Part shown: positions 8,490-18,770 of the stretch, in pieces | How the letters are laid out: each line of letters starts with the position of its first letter | Numbering within the stretch: position 1 is the stretch's first letter | Assembly (NCBI RefSeq): GCF_001667275.1 | Contig: NZ_LZHV01000041.1 | Location: forward strand, 420,583-484,582 | Direction of reading: 5' to 3' | Length of the DNA stretch: 64,000 nt | Source of the DNA: Mycobacterium sp. ACS4054 | Lineage (GTDB): Bacteria > Actinomycetota > Actinomycetes > Mycobacteriales > Mycobacteriaceae | Notes under the pieces: generated by a model | What the model was told of the DNA's origin: nothing | What the model saw: only the letters and a program-made list of their open reading frames with translations | Database searches by the model: none | Translations under genes and position numbers: made by a program

Positions 8490-10499
8490 GTGTCCGTGCC
8501 CGAGTTGCTGGCCGCCGCCGTGGCCGGGCTGGGCGGCAGTGAGCGCGGCGGTCAACTCGAGATGGCCAACGCCGTCGCGCGGGCGTTCGCGACCAGTGAG
8601 CACCTGGTCGTGCAGGCAGGCACCGGCACGGGAAAGTCGCTGGCGTACCTGGTGCCCGCGATCGTTCGCGCCATCGACGACGACTCGCCGGTCGTCGTGT
8701 CCACGGCGACCATCGCGCTGCAGCGCCAGCTCGTCGATCGCGACCTGCCCAGGCTGATCGACTCGATCGCCGCCGCGCTGCCGCGCCGCCCGCAGTTCGC
8801 ACTACTCAAGGGCCGGCGAAACTATCTGTGCCTGAACAAGATTCACAACGGTGGCGCCGAGGCCGAGGAAGACGCCGGCGACCGGCCGCAGGAGGAACTC
8901 TTCGATCCGATGGCGGCCACCGCGCTGGGCCGCGACGTCCAACGGCTCACCGCCTGGGCGTCGACGACTGAATCCGGCGACCGCGACGACCTGAAACCCG
9001 GTGTGCCGGATCGATCCTGGTCGCAGGTCAGCGTTTCGGCGCGGGAATGCCTGGGCGTGGCCCGCTGCCCGTTCGGCACCGAGTGCTTCTCGGAACGGGC
9101 GCGCGGCCGGGCCGGCGCGGCCGACATCGTGGTGACCAACCACGCGCTGCTTGCCATCGACGCCGTCTCCGAGTCGGCCGTGCTGCCCGAACACGCGCTG
9201 CTGGTGGTGGACGAGGCCCACGAGCTGGTTGACCGGGTCACGTCGGTGGCCACCGCGGAATTGACGCCGGCCGCCCTGGGCGTCGCGGCGCGGCGGATCG
9301 CCCGGTTGGTCAATCCCGAACTGTCCCAACGCTTGGAGGTCGCGACGGCCAACTTCGCCGCGGCCATCCATGACGCCACCCCGGGCCGCATCGACCGCCT
9401 CGACGACGAGCTGGCGACCTACCTGACCGCGCTGCGCGACGCCGCCGGCGCGGCGCGCTCGGCGATCGACACCACCAGCGACGCGAAAGCGGCCGCGGCA
9501 CGCGCCGAGGCGATCGCGGCGCTCGCCGAGATATCGGATACCGCCTCGCGGGTCCTCACCTCCTTCGCCCCGGCGATCCCCGATCGCACCGATGTGGTGT
9601 GGCTGGATCACGAGGACAACCGGGGCGCGATGCGCCCGGTCCTGCGGGTGGCGCCGCTGTCGGTCGCGGGCCTGCTGCGCGAGCGGGTGTTCTCCCGATC
9701 CACCGCGGTGCTGACGTCGGCGACCCTGGCCATCGGCGGAACCTTCGACGCGATGGCCGCGGCGTGGGGCCTGACCGCTCCCGACACCCCGGCTGCGCGC
9801 TGGCGCGGTGTCGACGTCGGTTCGCCGTTCCACCACGCCAAGGCCGGCATCCTGTACGTCGCGGCCCACCTGCCGCCGCCGGGCCGGGACGGCACCGGCT
9901 CGGCCGAGCAGCTGACCGAGATCGCCGAGCTCATCACCGCGGCGGGCGGGCGGACCCTGGGCCTGTTCTCGTCGATGCGCGCCGCGCGGGCCGCCGCCGA
10001 GGCCATGCGCCAGCGACTGTCGACGCCGGTGCTGTGTCAGGGTGACGACAGCACCTCCGCGCTGGTCGAGCAGTTCAGCGCCGACCCCCAAACCTCGCTG
10101 TTCGGCACGCTGTCGCTGTGGCAGGGTGTCGACGTTCCCGGGCCGTCGCTGTCCCTGGTGCTCATCGATCGCATCCCGTTTCCGCGGCCGGACGACCCGC
10201 TGCTGGGCGCCCGGCAGCGCGCGGTCGCCGCGCGCGGCGGCAACGGTTTCATGGCCGTCGCCGCCAGCCACGCCGCCTTGTTGTTGGCCCAGGGCGCGGG
10301 CCGGCTGTTGCGTCGCGTCACCGACCGCGGAGTGGTCGCGGTGCTGGACTCGCGGATGGTCACCGCCGGCTACGGCGCCTACCTGTGCGCCTCGCTGCCG
10401 CCGTTCTGGCAGACCACCGACCCCGCGCAGGTGCGCGCGGCGCTGGAGCGACTGCGCGCCGCGTCGGAGGGGCCGCCGAAGGTCAGCGGGCCAGGGTGA
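8490..10499 (+). CDS. dinG: DinG-type ATP-dependent DNA helicase
   Basis: A 669-residue superfamily 2 helicase of the XPD/DinG group. Walker A is QAGTGTGKS with Lys49 and Walker B is VVDEAHE. Four cysteines (in YLCLN, ECLG, RCPF and ECFS) between them should bind a 4Fe-4S cluster. C-terminal motifs include LTSATL, LFSSMRAA and GAGRLLRR. It unwinds damaged DNA or R-loops by family. GTG at 8490 (MSVPELLAAAV) was chosen because it matches the known start region; AGAGAGG lies 15 bases upstream. The last 17 bases overlap the convergent glgP end. Confidence 0.95.
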   Translation: MSVPELLAAAVAGLGGSERGGQLEMANAVARAFATSEHLVVQAGTGTGKSLAYLVPAIVRAIDDDSPVVVSTATIALQRQLVDRDLPRLIDSIAAALPRRPQFALLKGRRNYLCLNKIHNGGAEAEEDAGDRPQEELFDPMAATALGRDVQRLTAWASTTESGDRDDLKPGVPDRSWSQVSVSARECLGVARCPFGTECFSERARGRAGAADIVVTNHALLAIDAVSESAVLPEHALLVVDEAHELVDRVTSVATAELTPAALGVAARRIARLVNPELSQRLEVATANFAAAIHDATPGRIDRLDDELATYLTALRDAAGAARSAIDTTSDAKAAAARAEAIAALAEISDTASRVLTSFAPAIPDRTDVVWLDHEDNRGAMRPVLRVAPLSVAGLLRERVFSRSTAVLTSATLAIGGTFDAMAAAWGLTAPDTPAARWRGVDVGSPFHHAKAGILYVAAHLPPPGRDGTGSAEQLTEIAELITAAGGRTLGLFSSMRAARAAAEAMRQRLSTPVLCQGDDSTSALVEQFSADPQTSLFGTLSLWQGVDVPGPSLSLVLIDRIPFPRPDDPLLGARQRAVAARGGNGFMAVAASHAALLLAQGAGRLLRRVTDRGVVAVLDSRMVTAGYGAYLCASLPPFWQTTDPAQVRAALERLRAASEGPPKVSGPG

Positions 10500-13128
10500 C
10501 CAGGCCCAACTCGGCGCTGGAGGCCAGCATCGGGTGACGGGGCAGCACGCGCACCGTGTACCCGACCGCACCCGCCAGCGGTAACGACAGCGTCGTCGAG
10601 AACACCTGGTTGCCCCCTTCGGCGGTGCCGGTGTACGACATCTCGACGGTGACCGGATCCAGCAGCGCGTCGCTGGAGTCCACCCGACCCACCAGGCCCT
10701 GGACCGTGACCTCGTCGGGCGCCAGCCCGTCCAGCGCGACGGTGGCCGTCAGGGTCAACTTGGAGCCGAGCACGGGGGTGTCCGGCAATCCGGTGCTGTC
10801 GACGTCGGTGATGGTGATCTTGGGCCAGGCCTCCTCCGCGCGCCGACGGTAGGCCGCCACCTCGCGCGCCGCGCCGAACTCATTGCCGTCCTCGCCGTCC
10901 TCGGCGGGCCCCACGGTCCTGCGCAGCGACTGCGCCGCGGGCATGTAGTACTGCTGCACGTAATCGAGCACCATCCGCGACGCCAGCACCTTCGGCCCGA
11001 GCGTCTGCAAGGTGTGCCGCACCATCTCGATCCAGCGCGGCGGCACCCCGTGTTCGTCGCGTTCGTAGAACTTGGGCGCCACGGCCTGTTCCAGGAGGTC
11101 GTAGAGGGCGCTGGCCTCCAGGTCGTCGCGACGGGTTTCGTCCGTCACACCGTCGGCAGACGGTATCTCCCAACCGTTTTCGCCGTCGTACCACTCGTCC
11201 CACCAGCCGTCGCGGATGGACAGGTTCAACCCGCCGTTGAGCGCGCTCTTCATGCCGGACGTGCCGCACGCCTCCAGCGGCCGTAGCGGGTTGTTCAACC
11301 AGACATCGCAACCCCAGTACAGGAGCCGCGCCATTGACATGTCGTAGTCGGGCAGAAACGCGATGCGATGACGCACCTCCGGCCGGTCGGCGAAGCGCAC
11401 CACCTGCTGGATCAACGCCTTGCCGCCATCGTCGGCCGGGTGCGACTTCCCCGCGACGATCAGCTGAATCGGCCTCTGCTCGTCGACCAGCAGGCGTTCG
11501 AGCCGCTCCGGGTCGCGCAGCATCAGCGTCAACCGCTTGTACGTGGGCACCCGCCGCGCGAAGCCGATAGTGAGCACGTCGGAGTCGAACGCCTTTGCGA
11601 TCCAACCCAATTCGGCGTCGGACGCGCCGCGTTCCAGCCACGATTTGCGCAGCCGCCGCCGCACGTCCTCGACCAACAGCGAGCGCAGTTGGGACCGGAT
11701 CCACCAAAGATGGCCCGAATCAACCTGGTTCAGGCGCAGCCAGACACCCGGGTCGGCGAACGAGTCCGAGCCCGCCAGCTCGTGCCCCAACTGCAACCAT
11801 TGCGGAGCCGCCCAGGTGCGCGCGTGCACTCCGTTGGTGATCGACCCGATCGGCACCTCGTCGGCGTCGAAGCCCGACCACAGCTCGCTGAACATGGCCC
11901 GGCTCACCTCGCCGTGCAGCAGCGATACGCCGTTGGCCCGCTGCGCCAGCCGCAGACCCATGTGCGCCATGTTGAATTTGGTCGGATCGTCCTCGGCGCC
12001 GAGCGCGAGAACGCGGGCGGTCGGCACGCCCGGCAACAACACGGGCGCGCTCTTCCCGCCGGCCTTCTCGGTCTTCTTACCGGCGTCCTCCTCGACATGC
12101 CCGTCGAAGTAGAGCCGCACCATGTCGATCGGAAACCGGTCGATGCCGGCGGGCACCGGGGTGTGGGTGGTGAAGACCGTGCTGGAGCGCACGACGGCCA
12201 GCGCGGTGTCGAAGTCGAGCCCCGCATCGGTCATCAGCTCGCGGATGCGTTCGGCTCCGAGGAACCCGGCGTGCCCCTCGTTCATGTGGAACACCTCGGG
12301 GGCGGGCAGGCCCTCGATGGCGGTGAACGCGCGGATCGCGCGCACCCCGCCGATGCCGGCCAGCAGCTCCTGACGCATCCGGTGCTCTTGGTCGCCGCCG
12401 TACAGCCGGTCGGTGATGCCGCGCAGCTCGTGCTCGTTCTCGGGGACGTCGGAATCGAGCAGCAGCAGCGGCACCCGTCCCACCTGCGCCACCCAGATCC
12501 GCGCGTGCAGCTGGGCGGCGTCGGGCAGCGTCAGTTCGACCAGGACGGGGTCGCCGGCGGCATCGGTGAGCAGCCGCAACGGCAGCCCCTGGGGGTCCAG
12601 CGACGGGTAGGTCTCGTTCTGCCAGCCGTCCGCGGTCAGCGACTGGCGGAAATACCCGGACCGGTAGTAGAGGCCGACCGCCACCAGCGGCGCGCCCAAA
12701 TCCGACGCCGCCTTCAGGTGGTCCCCGGCGAGGATGCCCAAACCGCCCGAGTAATTGGGCAGCACCTCGGCGACGCCGAACTCCATCGAGAAGTAGGCGA
12801 TGGCCGCCGGCATCGCCCGACCTTCGGCCTGCTGCTGCTGATACCAGAGCGGACGGCTCAGGTAATCGTTCAGGTCGGCGGCCAGTTGGTCGAGCCGGCC
12901 GAGGAACGCCTCGTCGAGCGCCAGCTCGTCGAGGCGGGCCGGATTGACCGCGCCCAGCAACGCGACCGGGTCGGCGCCGCACCGCTGCCACAACCCCGCG
13001 TCCACCGTCGCGAACAAGTCCTGGGTGGGCCTGTCCCATGACCATCGCAAGTTGATCGACAGCTGGTCCAGCGCGGCCAGCCGCTCGGGAAGGTGAGCTC
13101 GGACGGTAAAGCGGCGGAGGGCTTTCAC
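10483..13128 (-). CDS. glgP: alpha-glucan phosphorylase (GT35)
   Basis: An 881-residue enzyme that releases glucose-1-phosphate from glycogen-type glucan. The mycobacterial short-type signature is clear: SINLRWSWDRPTQDLF at the start, NEGHAGFLGAERI, and the pyridoxal-phosphate region GTSGMKSALNGG, whose lysine binds the cofactor. GTG at 13128 follows AAGGA. It is divergent from glgE-glgB, which build the glucan it degrades, so the 13129-13374 spacer probably carries both promoters. A C-terminal beta domain (last 130 residues) is usual for this subfamily. Confidence 0.96.
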   Translation of the reverse strand: MKALRRFTVRAHLPERLAALDQLSINLRWSWDRPTQDLFATVDAGLWQRCGADPVALLGAVNPARLDELALDEAFLGRLDQLAADLNDYLSRPLWYQQQQAEGRAMPAAIAYFSMEFGVAEVLPNYSGGLGILAGDHLKAASDLGAPLVAVGLYYRSGYFRQSLTADGWQNETYPSLDPQGLPLRLLTDAAGDPVLVELTLPDAAQLHARIWVAQVGRVPLLLLDSDVPENEHELRGITDRLYGGDQEHRMRQELLAGIGGVRAIRAFTAIEGLPAPEVFHMNEGHAGFLGAERIRELMTDAGLDFDTALAVVRSSTVFTTHTPVPAGIDRFPIDMVRLYFDGHVEEDAGKKTEKAGGKSAPVLLPGVPTARVLALGAEDDPTKFNMAHMGLRLAQRANGVSLLHGEVSRAMFSELWSGFDADEVPIGSITNGVHARTWAAPQWLQLGHELAGSDSFADPGVWLRLNQVDSGHLWWIRSQLRSLLVEDVRRRLRKSWLERGASDAELGWIAKAFDSDVLTIGFARRVPTYKRLTLMLRDPERLERLLVDEQRPIQLIVAGKSHPADDGGKALIQQVVRFADRPEVRHRIAFLPDYDMSMARLLYWGCDVWLNNPLRPLEACGTSGMKSALNGGLNLSIRDGWWDEWYDGENGWEIPSADGVTDETRRDDLEASALYDLLEQAVAPKFYERDEHGVPPRWIEMVRHTLQTLGPKVLASRMVLDYVQQYYMPAAQSLRRTVGPAEDGEDGNEFGAAREVAAYRRRAEEAWPKITITDVDSTGLPDTPVLGSKLTLTATVALDGLAPDEVTVQGLVGRVDSSDALLDPVTVEMSYTGTAEGGNQVFSTTLSLPLAGAVGYTVRVLPRHPMLASSAELGLVTLAR

Positions 13129-13374
13129 GCGTCCTTACCTTACTGAGGATTTCGCTCGGTGCACGGCGGCGGAGAGCGCTTTTCGCGCCAAGGGTGTGAC
13201 CGGACACTAGGGTGGGTATCGGTTAGTTATTGGGGCCGCAACGGCGCTTCCCCGCAGAGGAAGTTCCCCACGACAGGAAGTTTCGCCAGACGAGAGGCAT
13301 TCCGCGACGGAGTACACCGCGGTTTGGCCGCACACAATCGGAACCAGCCGACGACGATTCGGAAATGGAGTGTT

Positions 13375-15489
13375 GTGCCTGGTCGGGTCGAGATCGATAA
13401 CGTCCAACCCGTCGTCTCCTGCGGCGCGTATCCCGCCAAGGCGGTGGTCGGCGAGACCGTCCCGGTCAGCGCGGCGGTGTGGCGGGAAGGCCACGAGGCC
13501 GTCGCGGCGACGCTGGTGGTGCGCTACCTCGGGCCGCGCTATCCGCAAGTGACCGAGACGCGCCGACTCAAGGCGGTGCAGGCTCCCGTCAAGGTCGCAT
13601 CCGAGGTCGACGGCGGCGTGGACCAGCAACGGATCAAGCCGCTGCTGCTGCCGATGACATTGGGCGTCGAGCCCTACGTTTTCCACGGGCAATTCACGCC
13701 CGACCGGGTCGGCCTGTGGACCTTCAGGGTCGACGGCTGGGGTGACCCCATCGACTCCTGGCGGCACGGCCTGGTCGCCAAACTGGAAGCCGGTCAGGGC
13801 GAGACGGAACTGTCCAACGACCTACTGGTAGGGGCCGCGCTGTTCGAGCGCGCCGCCACCGCGGTGCCGCGCGCGCGGCGCGACCCGCTGCTGGCGGCCG
13901 CCACGGCGTTGCGAAGCCCCGGGGACCCGACCACCCGCACCGCGCTGGCCCTGGCGCCGGAGATCGACGACATCCTCGGCGAGTATCCGTTGCGCGATTT
14001 GGTCACGCGCGGCGATCAATACGGGGTCTGGGTGGATCGGCCGCTGGCGCGCTTCGGCTCGTGGTACGAGATGTTCCCCCGCTCGACCGGCGGGTGGGAC
14101 GCGGACGGCAAGCCCGTGCACGGCACGTTCGCCACGGCGGCCGCCCAGCTTCCCCGCATCGCGGCAATGGGATTCGACGTCGTGTACCTGCCGCCGATTC
14201 ACCCGATCGGCAAGATCCACCGCAAGGGGCGCAACAACTCTCCGACCGCCGCCCCTTCAGATGTGGGCTCCCCCTGGGCAATTGGCAGTGACGAGGGCGG
14301 CCACGACGCCATCCATCCCGAGCTGGGCACCATCGAGGACTTCGACGCGTTCGTGGCCGCGGCGGGCGAACTGGGCATGGAGGTGGCGCTGGATCTGGCG
14401 TTGCAGTGCGCGCCCGACCATCCGTGGGCGCGCGAGCATCGCGAGTGGTTCACCGAATTGCCCGACGGCACCATCGCCTACGCGGAAAACCCGCCCAAGA
14501 AATACCAGGACATCTACCCGCTCAACTTCGACAACGACCCGGCCGGCCTGTACGACGAGGTGCTGCGCGTCGTGCGGCACTGGATGGACCACGGCGTCAA
14601 GTTCTTTCGGGTGGACAACCCGCACACCAAGCCGCCGAACTTCTGGGCGTGGCTGATCGCCCAGGCCAAGGGCATCGACCCCGACGTGCTGTTCCTCTCC
14701 GAGGCCTTCACCCCGCCGGCCCGGCAGTACGGGCTGGCCAAGCTCGGCTTCACCCAGTCCTACAGCTACTTCACCTGGCGCACGGCCAAGCAGGAACTCA
14801 CCGAGTTCGGCGACGCCATCGCCGCCGCCGCGGATTTCCGGCGGCCGAACCTGTTCGTGAACACCCCCGACATCCTGCACGCCATCCTGCAGCACAACGG
14901 CCCGGGAATGTTCGCCATCCGCGCCGTGCTGGCGGCGACCATGGGTCCGGCGTGGGGCGTGTATTCGGGCTACGAGCTGTTCGAACACCGCGCGGTGCGT
15001 GAGGGCAGCGAGGAGTACCTGGACTCGGAGAAGTACGAGCTGCGGCCGCGTGACTTCGCGGGCGCTCTGGCCGAGGGTCGCTCGCTCGAGCCGTTCATCA
15101 CGCTGCTCAACTCGATTCGGCGGCTGCACCCAGCGCTGCAGCAGCTACGCACCATCCATTTCCACAGCGTCGACAACGATGCGCTACTGGCCTACAGCAA
15201 GTTCGACCCGGCCACGGGCGACTGCGTGTTGGTGGTGGTGACGCTCAACGCGTATGGCGCCGAGGAAGCCACCCTGTTTTTGGACATGGCGGCATTGGGT
15301 ATGGAGCCCTACGAACGATTTTGGGTGCGCGATGAAATCACCGGCCAAGAATTCCAATGGGGGCAAGCAAACTACGTTCGCATCGACCCTGCGCGGGCCG
15401 TCGCGCATGTGATCAACATGCCGCTCATCCCACAGGAGTCGCGAATGAAGCTGCTCCGGAGGCCGCCACACGGACCGGAGGGATTGTGA
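13375..15489 (+). CDS. glgE: alpha-1,4-glucan:maltose-1-phosphate maltosyltransferase
   Basis: A 704-residue GH13_3 enzyme that transfers maltosyl units from maltose-1-phosphate to growing alpha-1,4-glucan. The predicted nucleophile is Asp414 in [11 protein letters not shown] and the acid/base is Glu443 in [27 protein letters not shown] is the usual donor-site loop. Start GTG 13375 (MPGRVEID) is preceded by GGAG at 13367-13370 and gives nearly the 701 residues of the M. tuberculosis protein. It sits one base before glgB, so the chain-extending and branching enzymes are co-translated. GlgE is essential in M. tuberculosis because maltose-1-phosphate is toxic (known from the family). Confidence 0.97.
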   Translation: MPGRVEIDNVQPVVSCGAYPAKAVVGETVPVSAAVWREGHEAVAATLVVRYLGPRYPQVTETRRLKAVQAPVKVASEVDGGVDQQRIKPLLLPMTLGVEPYVFHGQFTPDRVGLWTFRVDGWGDPIDSWRHGLVAKLEAGQGETELSNDLLVGAALFERAATAVPRARRDPLLAAATALRSPGDPTTRTALALAPEIDDILGEYPLRDLVTRGDQYGVWVDRPLARFGSWYEMFPRSTGGWDADGKPVHGTFATAAAQLPRIAAMGFDVVYLPPIHPIGKIHRKGRNNSPTAAPSDVGSPWAIGSDEGGHDAIHPELGTIEDFDAFVAAAGELGMEVALDLALQCAPDHPWAREHREWFTELPDGTIAYAENPPKKYQDIYPLNFDNDPAGLYDEVLRVVRHWMDHGVKFFRVDNPHTKPPNFWAWLIAQAKGIDPDVLFLSEAFTPPARQYGLAKLGFTQSYSYFTWRTAKQELTEFGDAIAAAADFRRPNLFVNTPDILHAILQHNGPGMFAIRAVLAATMGPAWGVYSGYELFEHRAVREGSEEYLDSEKYELRPRDFAGALAEGRSLEPFITLLNSIRRLHPALQQLRTIHFHSVDNDALLAYSKFDPATGDCVLVVVTLNAYGAEEATLFLDMAALGMEPYERFWVRDEITGQEFQWGQANYVRIDPARAVAHVINMPLIPQESRMKLLRRPPHGPEGL

Positions 15490-15490
15490 C

Positions 15491-17686
15491 ATGAGCCAAG
15501 CCGATCAACTCGCCAAGACGCACCTGGCGCCGGACCCGGCCGACCTGTCGCGCCTGCTGGCGGGCACGCATCACAACCCGCACGGCGTCCTGGGCGCCCA
15601 CGAGTACGCCGACCACACCGTCATCCGCGCGTTCCGCCCGCACGCCGCCGAGGTGGTCGCGCTCGTCGGCGAGGACAAATTCCCGCTGCAGCACATCGAA
15701 TCCGGCCTGTTCGCCACGGCGTTGCCGTTCACCAACCTGATCGACTATCGGCTGCAGGTGAAATACGAGGGTTCCGACCCCTACGTCGTCGCCGACGCCT
15801 ACCGCTTTCTGCCCACCCTGGGCGAGGTCGACCTCTTCCTGTTCAACGAGGGCCGTCATGAGCGACTCTGGGAAGTCCTTGGCGCGCACCCCCGCTCGTT
15901 CACCACGGCCGACGGGGTCGTCAACGGGGTGTCGTTCGCGGTGTGGGCACCGAACGCCAAGGGCGTCAGCCTGATCGGTGAGTTCAACGGATGGACGGGC
16001 AACGACGCCCCGATGCGCTCGCTGGGGTCCTCCGGGGTGTGGGAGCTGTTCTGGCCCGACTTCCCCGCCGACGGCCTGTACAAGTTCCGCGTGCACGGCG
16101 CCGACGGCGTGGTGACCGATCGGGCCGACCCGATGGCCTTCGCCACCGAGGTGCCGCCGCATACCGCCTCGCGGGTGACGCGCAGCAAGTACACCTGGCA
16201 GGACGCCGACTGGATGGAGCAGCGCGCCCAGCGCAACCCGGTCTTCGAGCCGATGAGCACCTACGAGGTGCACCTCGGATCGTGGCGCCCCGGCCTGAAC
16301 TATCGGCAGCTGGCCGAGGAGCTGACCAATTACGTTGTGGAGCACGGGTTCACCCACGTCGAGCTGCTTCCCGTCGCCGAGCATCCCTTCGCCGGATCGT
16401 GGGGTTACCAGGTGACGTCGTACTTCGCGCCGACGTCGCGGTTCGGCACACCCGACGAGTTCCGGGCGCTGGTCGACGCGCTGCACCGCGCCGGCATCGG
16501 CGTCATCGTGGACTGGGTGCCGGCGCATTTCCCCAAAGACGCCTGGGCGCTGGGCCGGTTCGACGGCACCCCCCTCTACGAGCACTCCGACCCCAAGCGT
16601 GGCGAGCAATTGGATTGGGGCACCTACGTATTCGACTTCGGCCGCAACGAGGTGCGCAACTTCCTGGTGGCCAACGCGCTGTATTGGCTCGAGGAGTACC
16701 ACGTCGACGGCCTGCGCGTGGACGCGGTGGCGTCCATGCTGTACCTGGACTACTCGCGCCCGGAAGGCGGCTGGACCCCCAACATCTACGGCGGCCGGGA
16801 AAACCTGGAGGCCGTGCAGTTCCTACAGGAGATGAACGCCACGGTGCACAAGTCGGCCCCCGGCATCGTCACCATCGCCGAGGAGTCGACGTCGTGGCCG
16901 GGCGTGACACGCCCGACAAACCTTGGCGGCCTGGGTTTTTCGATGAAGTGGAACATGGGCTGGATGCACGACACCCTCGACTACATCAGCCGCGACCCGA
17001 TCTACCGCAACTACCACCACCACGAGATGACGTTCTCGATGCTCTACGCGTTCAGCGAGAACTACGTGCTGCCGATCAGCCACGACGAGGTGGTGCACGG
17101 CAAGGGCACGCTGTGGGGGCGGATGCCGGGCAACAATCACGTCAAGGCCGCCGGGCTGCGCAGCCTGCTGGCCTACCAGTGGGCGCATCCCGGTAAGCAA
17201 TTGCTGTTCATGGGGCAGGAATTCGCCCAGCGCGCCGAATGGTCCGAGGAACGCGGCCTGGACTGGTGGCAACTCGACGAGCAGGGCTTCTCCAACGGTG
17301 TGCTACGTATGGTGCGCGACATCAACGCCATCTACCGCATCCGCCCGGCGCTGTGGAGCCAGGACACCATTCCCGACGGCTACTCCTGGATCGACGCGAA
17401 TGACTCGGCCAACAACGTGCTGAGCTTTTTGCGGTATGGCAGCGACGGCTCGGTCATGGCTTGCGTGTTCAACTTCGCCGGCAGCGAGCACAGCGGTTAC
17501 CGGCTCGGCCTGCCGTCCGCGGGCCGCTGGCGCGAGGTGCTCAACACCGACGCCACCGACTACAACGGCTCGGGCATCGGCAACATGGGCGGCGTCGACG
17601 CCACCGAGGACCCGTGGCACGGCCGGCCGGCGTCCGCGGTGCTGGTGTTGCCGCCCAACTCGGCCCTGTGGCTCGAACCGGAGTAG
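15491..17686 (+). CDS. glgB: 1,4-alpha-glucan branching enzyme
   Basis: A 731-residue GH13_9 enzyme, the same length as in M. tuberculosis, that makes the alpha-1,6 branches of glycogen and of methylglucose lipopolysaccharide precursors. Order: N-terminal beta domain, CBM48 (about 105-225, with [19 protein letters not shown]), catalytic barrel with nucleophile Asp411 in [11 protein letters not shown], acid Glu464 in IAEESTSWP and [11 protein letters not shown], then a C-terminal beta domain. The ATG lies one base after the glgE stop. Its stop is only 4 bases from the convergent CnoX-like gene; M. tuberculosis has PE_PGRS24 in that place. Confidence 0.97.
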   Translation: MSQADQLAKTHLAPDPADLSRLLAGTHHNPHGVLGAHEYADHTVIRAFRPHAAEVVALVGEDKFPLQHIESGLFATALPFTNLIDYRLQVKYEGSDPYVVADAYRFLPTLGEVDLFLFNEGRHERLWEVLGAHPRSFTTADGVVNGVSFAVWAPNAKGVSLIGEFNGWTGNDAPMRSLGSSGVWELFWPDFPADGLYKFRVHGADGVVTDRADPMAFATEVPPHTASRVTRSKYTWQDADWMEQRAQRNPVFEPMSTYEVHLGSWRPGLNYRQLAEELTNYVVEHGFTHVELLPVAEHPFAGSWGYQVTSYFAPTSRFGTPDEFRALVDALHRAGIGVIVDWVPAHFPKDAWALGRFDGTPLYEHSDPKRGEQLDWGTYVFDFGRNEVRNFLVANALYWLEEYHVDGLRVDAVASMLYLDYSRPEGGWTPNIYGGRENLEAVQFLQEMNATVHKSAPGIVTIAEESTSWPGVTRPTNLGGLGFSMKWNMGWMHDTLDYISRDPIYRNYHHHEMTFSMLYAFSENYVLPISHDEVVHGKGTLWGRMPGNNHVKAAGLRSLLAYQWAHPGKQLLFMGQEFAQRAEWSEERGLDWWQLDEQGFSNGVLRMVRDINAIYRIRPALWSQDTIPDGYSWIDANDSANNVLSFLRYGSDGSVMACVFNFAGSEHSGYRLGLPSAGRWREVLNTDATDYNGSGIGNMGGVDATEDPWHGRPASAVLVLPPNSALWLEPE

Positions 17687-17690
17687 GCCC

Positions 17691-18614
17691 TCAGTAGAGC
17701 GCGTTGGCGAGGTTGCGCCGTCCGGCGACGACCTCGGGGTCGGCCGGATCGAAGAGCTCGAAAAGCTCGATCAGCCGGGTGCGCACCCGCGTGCGGTCGT
17801 CGCCGGATGTGCTGCGTACCAACGTGATCAGGCGCTCGAACGCCGCGCTCACGTCCTGATTGAGGATTTGCACGTCCGCGGCCGCCAAGGCCGCGTCGAT
17901 GTCGCCCGGGGCCGCATCGGCCGCCGCGGGGGCGTCGGGCGGATGGGCGGTCGCGCGCATGAGGAAGTCGATCTGCCGGATCGCGCCCTTCGCTTCGACG
18001 CTGCCCGGGTTGGCGTCCAGAATCGCCTGGTAGGCGTCTCTGGCGCCCGCGAAGTTGCCCGCCTCGAGCTGTTCGCGCGCGGCCGCCAGCTCGGGGTCCA
18101 CCACCTCGTCACCCACGGAACCGGCTGGGCCCCTTAGCTTTCCGGCCGTCGCCGATAGGATCTGATCCAGCCAGCCCCGCAATTGGTCGGGCGGCTGCAT
18201 GCCCTGGAAACTCGAGATGGGCTGCCCGGCGGCCAACGCCACGACGGTCGGGACGGCGTCGACGCCGAATATCTGGGCGACCCTGGGTGCCACGTCGACG
18301 TTGACCGTTGCCAGCGACCACTGGCCGTTGTCCTGCGCCGCCATGCCGGACAGCGTGTCCAGCAGCTGGACACACGCGTCGCTGCGCGGCGACCACAGCA
18401 GCACCACGACGGGCACTTCCTCCGACCGCAGCAGGACGTCGCTCTCGAAATTCGCCTCGGTGATGGCCGAGACGCCGGGGCCACCCTCGGCGGCCGGCGG
18501 TGCGGCGCCGCCGGTCCCGCCGGCCGGCGGTTGCTGCTGGGCCCGCTGCTTGAGACCGGACAAGTCGACGGCACCGGCCAGCGCGGGGCCGATTGAGGGT
18601 CGCGGACGCGTCAC
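17691..18614 (-). CDS. CnoX/YbbN-like thioredoxin-TPR protein (Rv1324-like)
   Basis: A 307-residue protein. A proline/glycine-rich head (about 1-48) is followed by a thioredoxin fold (about 50-155) and a C-terminal TPR-like helical domain (about 170-300). The active site reads WSPRSDAC, so Ser78 replaces the first cysteine and Cys81 remains. The same SxxC arrangement occurs in E. coli CnoX/YbbN, a holdase chaperone that also forms mixed disulfides with clients, so that role is more likely than a disulfide reductase. A cAMP-receptor-like site lies upstream at 18700-18715. Confidence 0.88.
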   Translation of the reverse strand: MTRPRPSIGPALAGAVDLSGLKQRAQQQPPAGGTGGAAPPAAEGGPGVSAITEANFESDVLLRSEEVPVVVLLWSPRSDACVQLLDTLSGMAAQDNGQWSLATVNVDVAPRVAQIFGVDAVPTVVALAAGQPISSFQGMQPPDQLRGWLDQILSATAGKLRGPAGSVGDEVVDPELAAAREQLEAGNFAGARDAYQAILDANPGSVEAKGAIRQIDFLMRATAHPPDAPAAADAAPGDIDAALAAADVQILNQDVSAAFERLITLVRSTSGDDRTRVRTRLIELFELFDPADPEVVAGRRNLANALY

Positions 18615-18699
18615 GCCGTCAAGTTTGTCATGCGAATCGCCGACCCCTCCACCCGGTGGCGCGCCGCTCGGGCGGGCCGGAGGGCCCCGCGAGCGGGGG

Positions 18700-18715
18700 T
18701 ATGACGAAGATCACA
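18700..18715 (-). promoter_or_regulatory. candidate CRP (Rv3676-type) binding site
   Basis: On the minus strand the sequence reads TGTGA-N6-TCATA, nine of ten matches to TGTGA-N6-TCACA, the consensus bound by CRP in mycobacteria. It lies 86 bases before the start of the CnoX-like gene at 18614 and downstream of fadA4. The rest of the 18615-18770 spacer shows no gene. Confidence 0.45.
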
Positions 18716-18770
18716 AAAGTTCCCGCACGCGTCACGCCAGCAACGTCGATGAGCGTGATCCGGATGCCGC

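Noticed and set aside
8802..10571. A 589-codon minus-strand frame over dinG
   Set aside because: It is a mirror frame of a complete helicase gene; composition is low in hydrophobic residues and there is no family likeness.
11368..13041. A 557-codon plus-strand frame over glgP
   Set aside because: Same reason: antisense to a complete, conserved gene.
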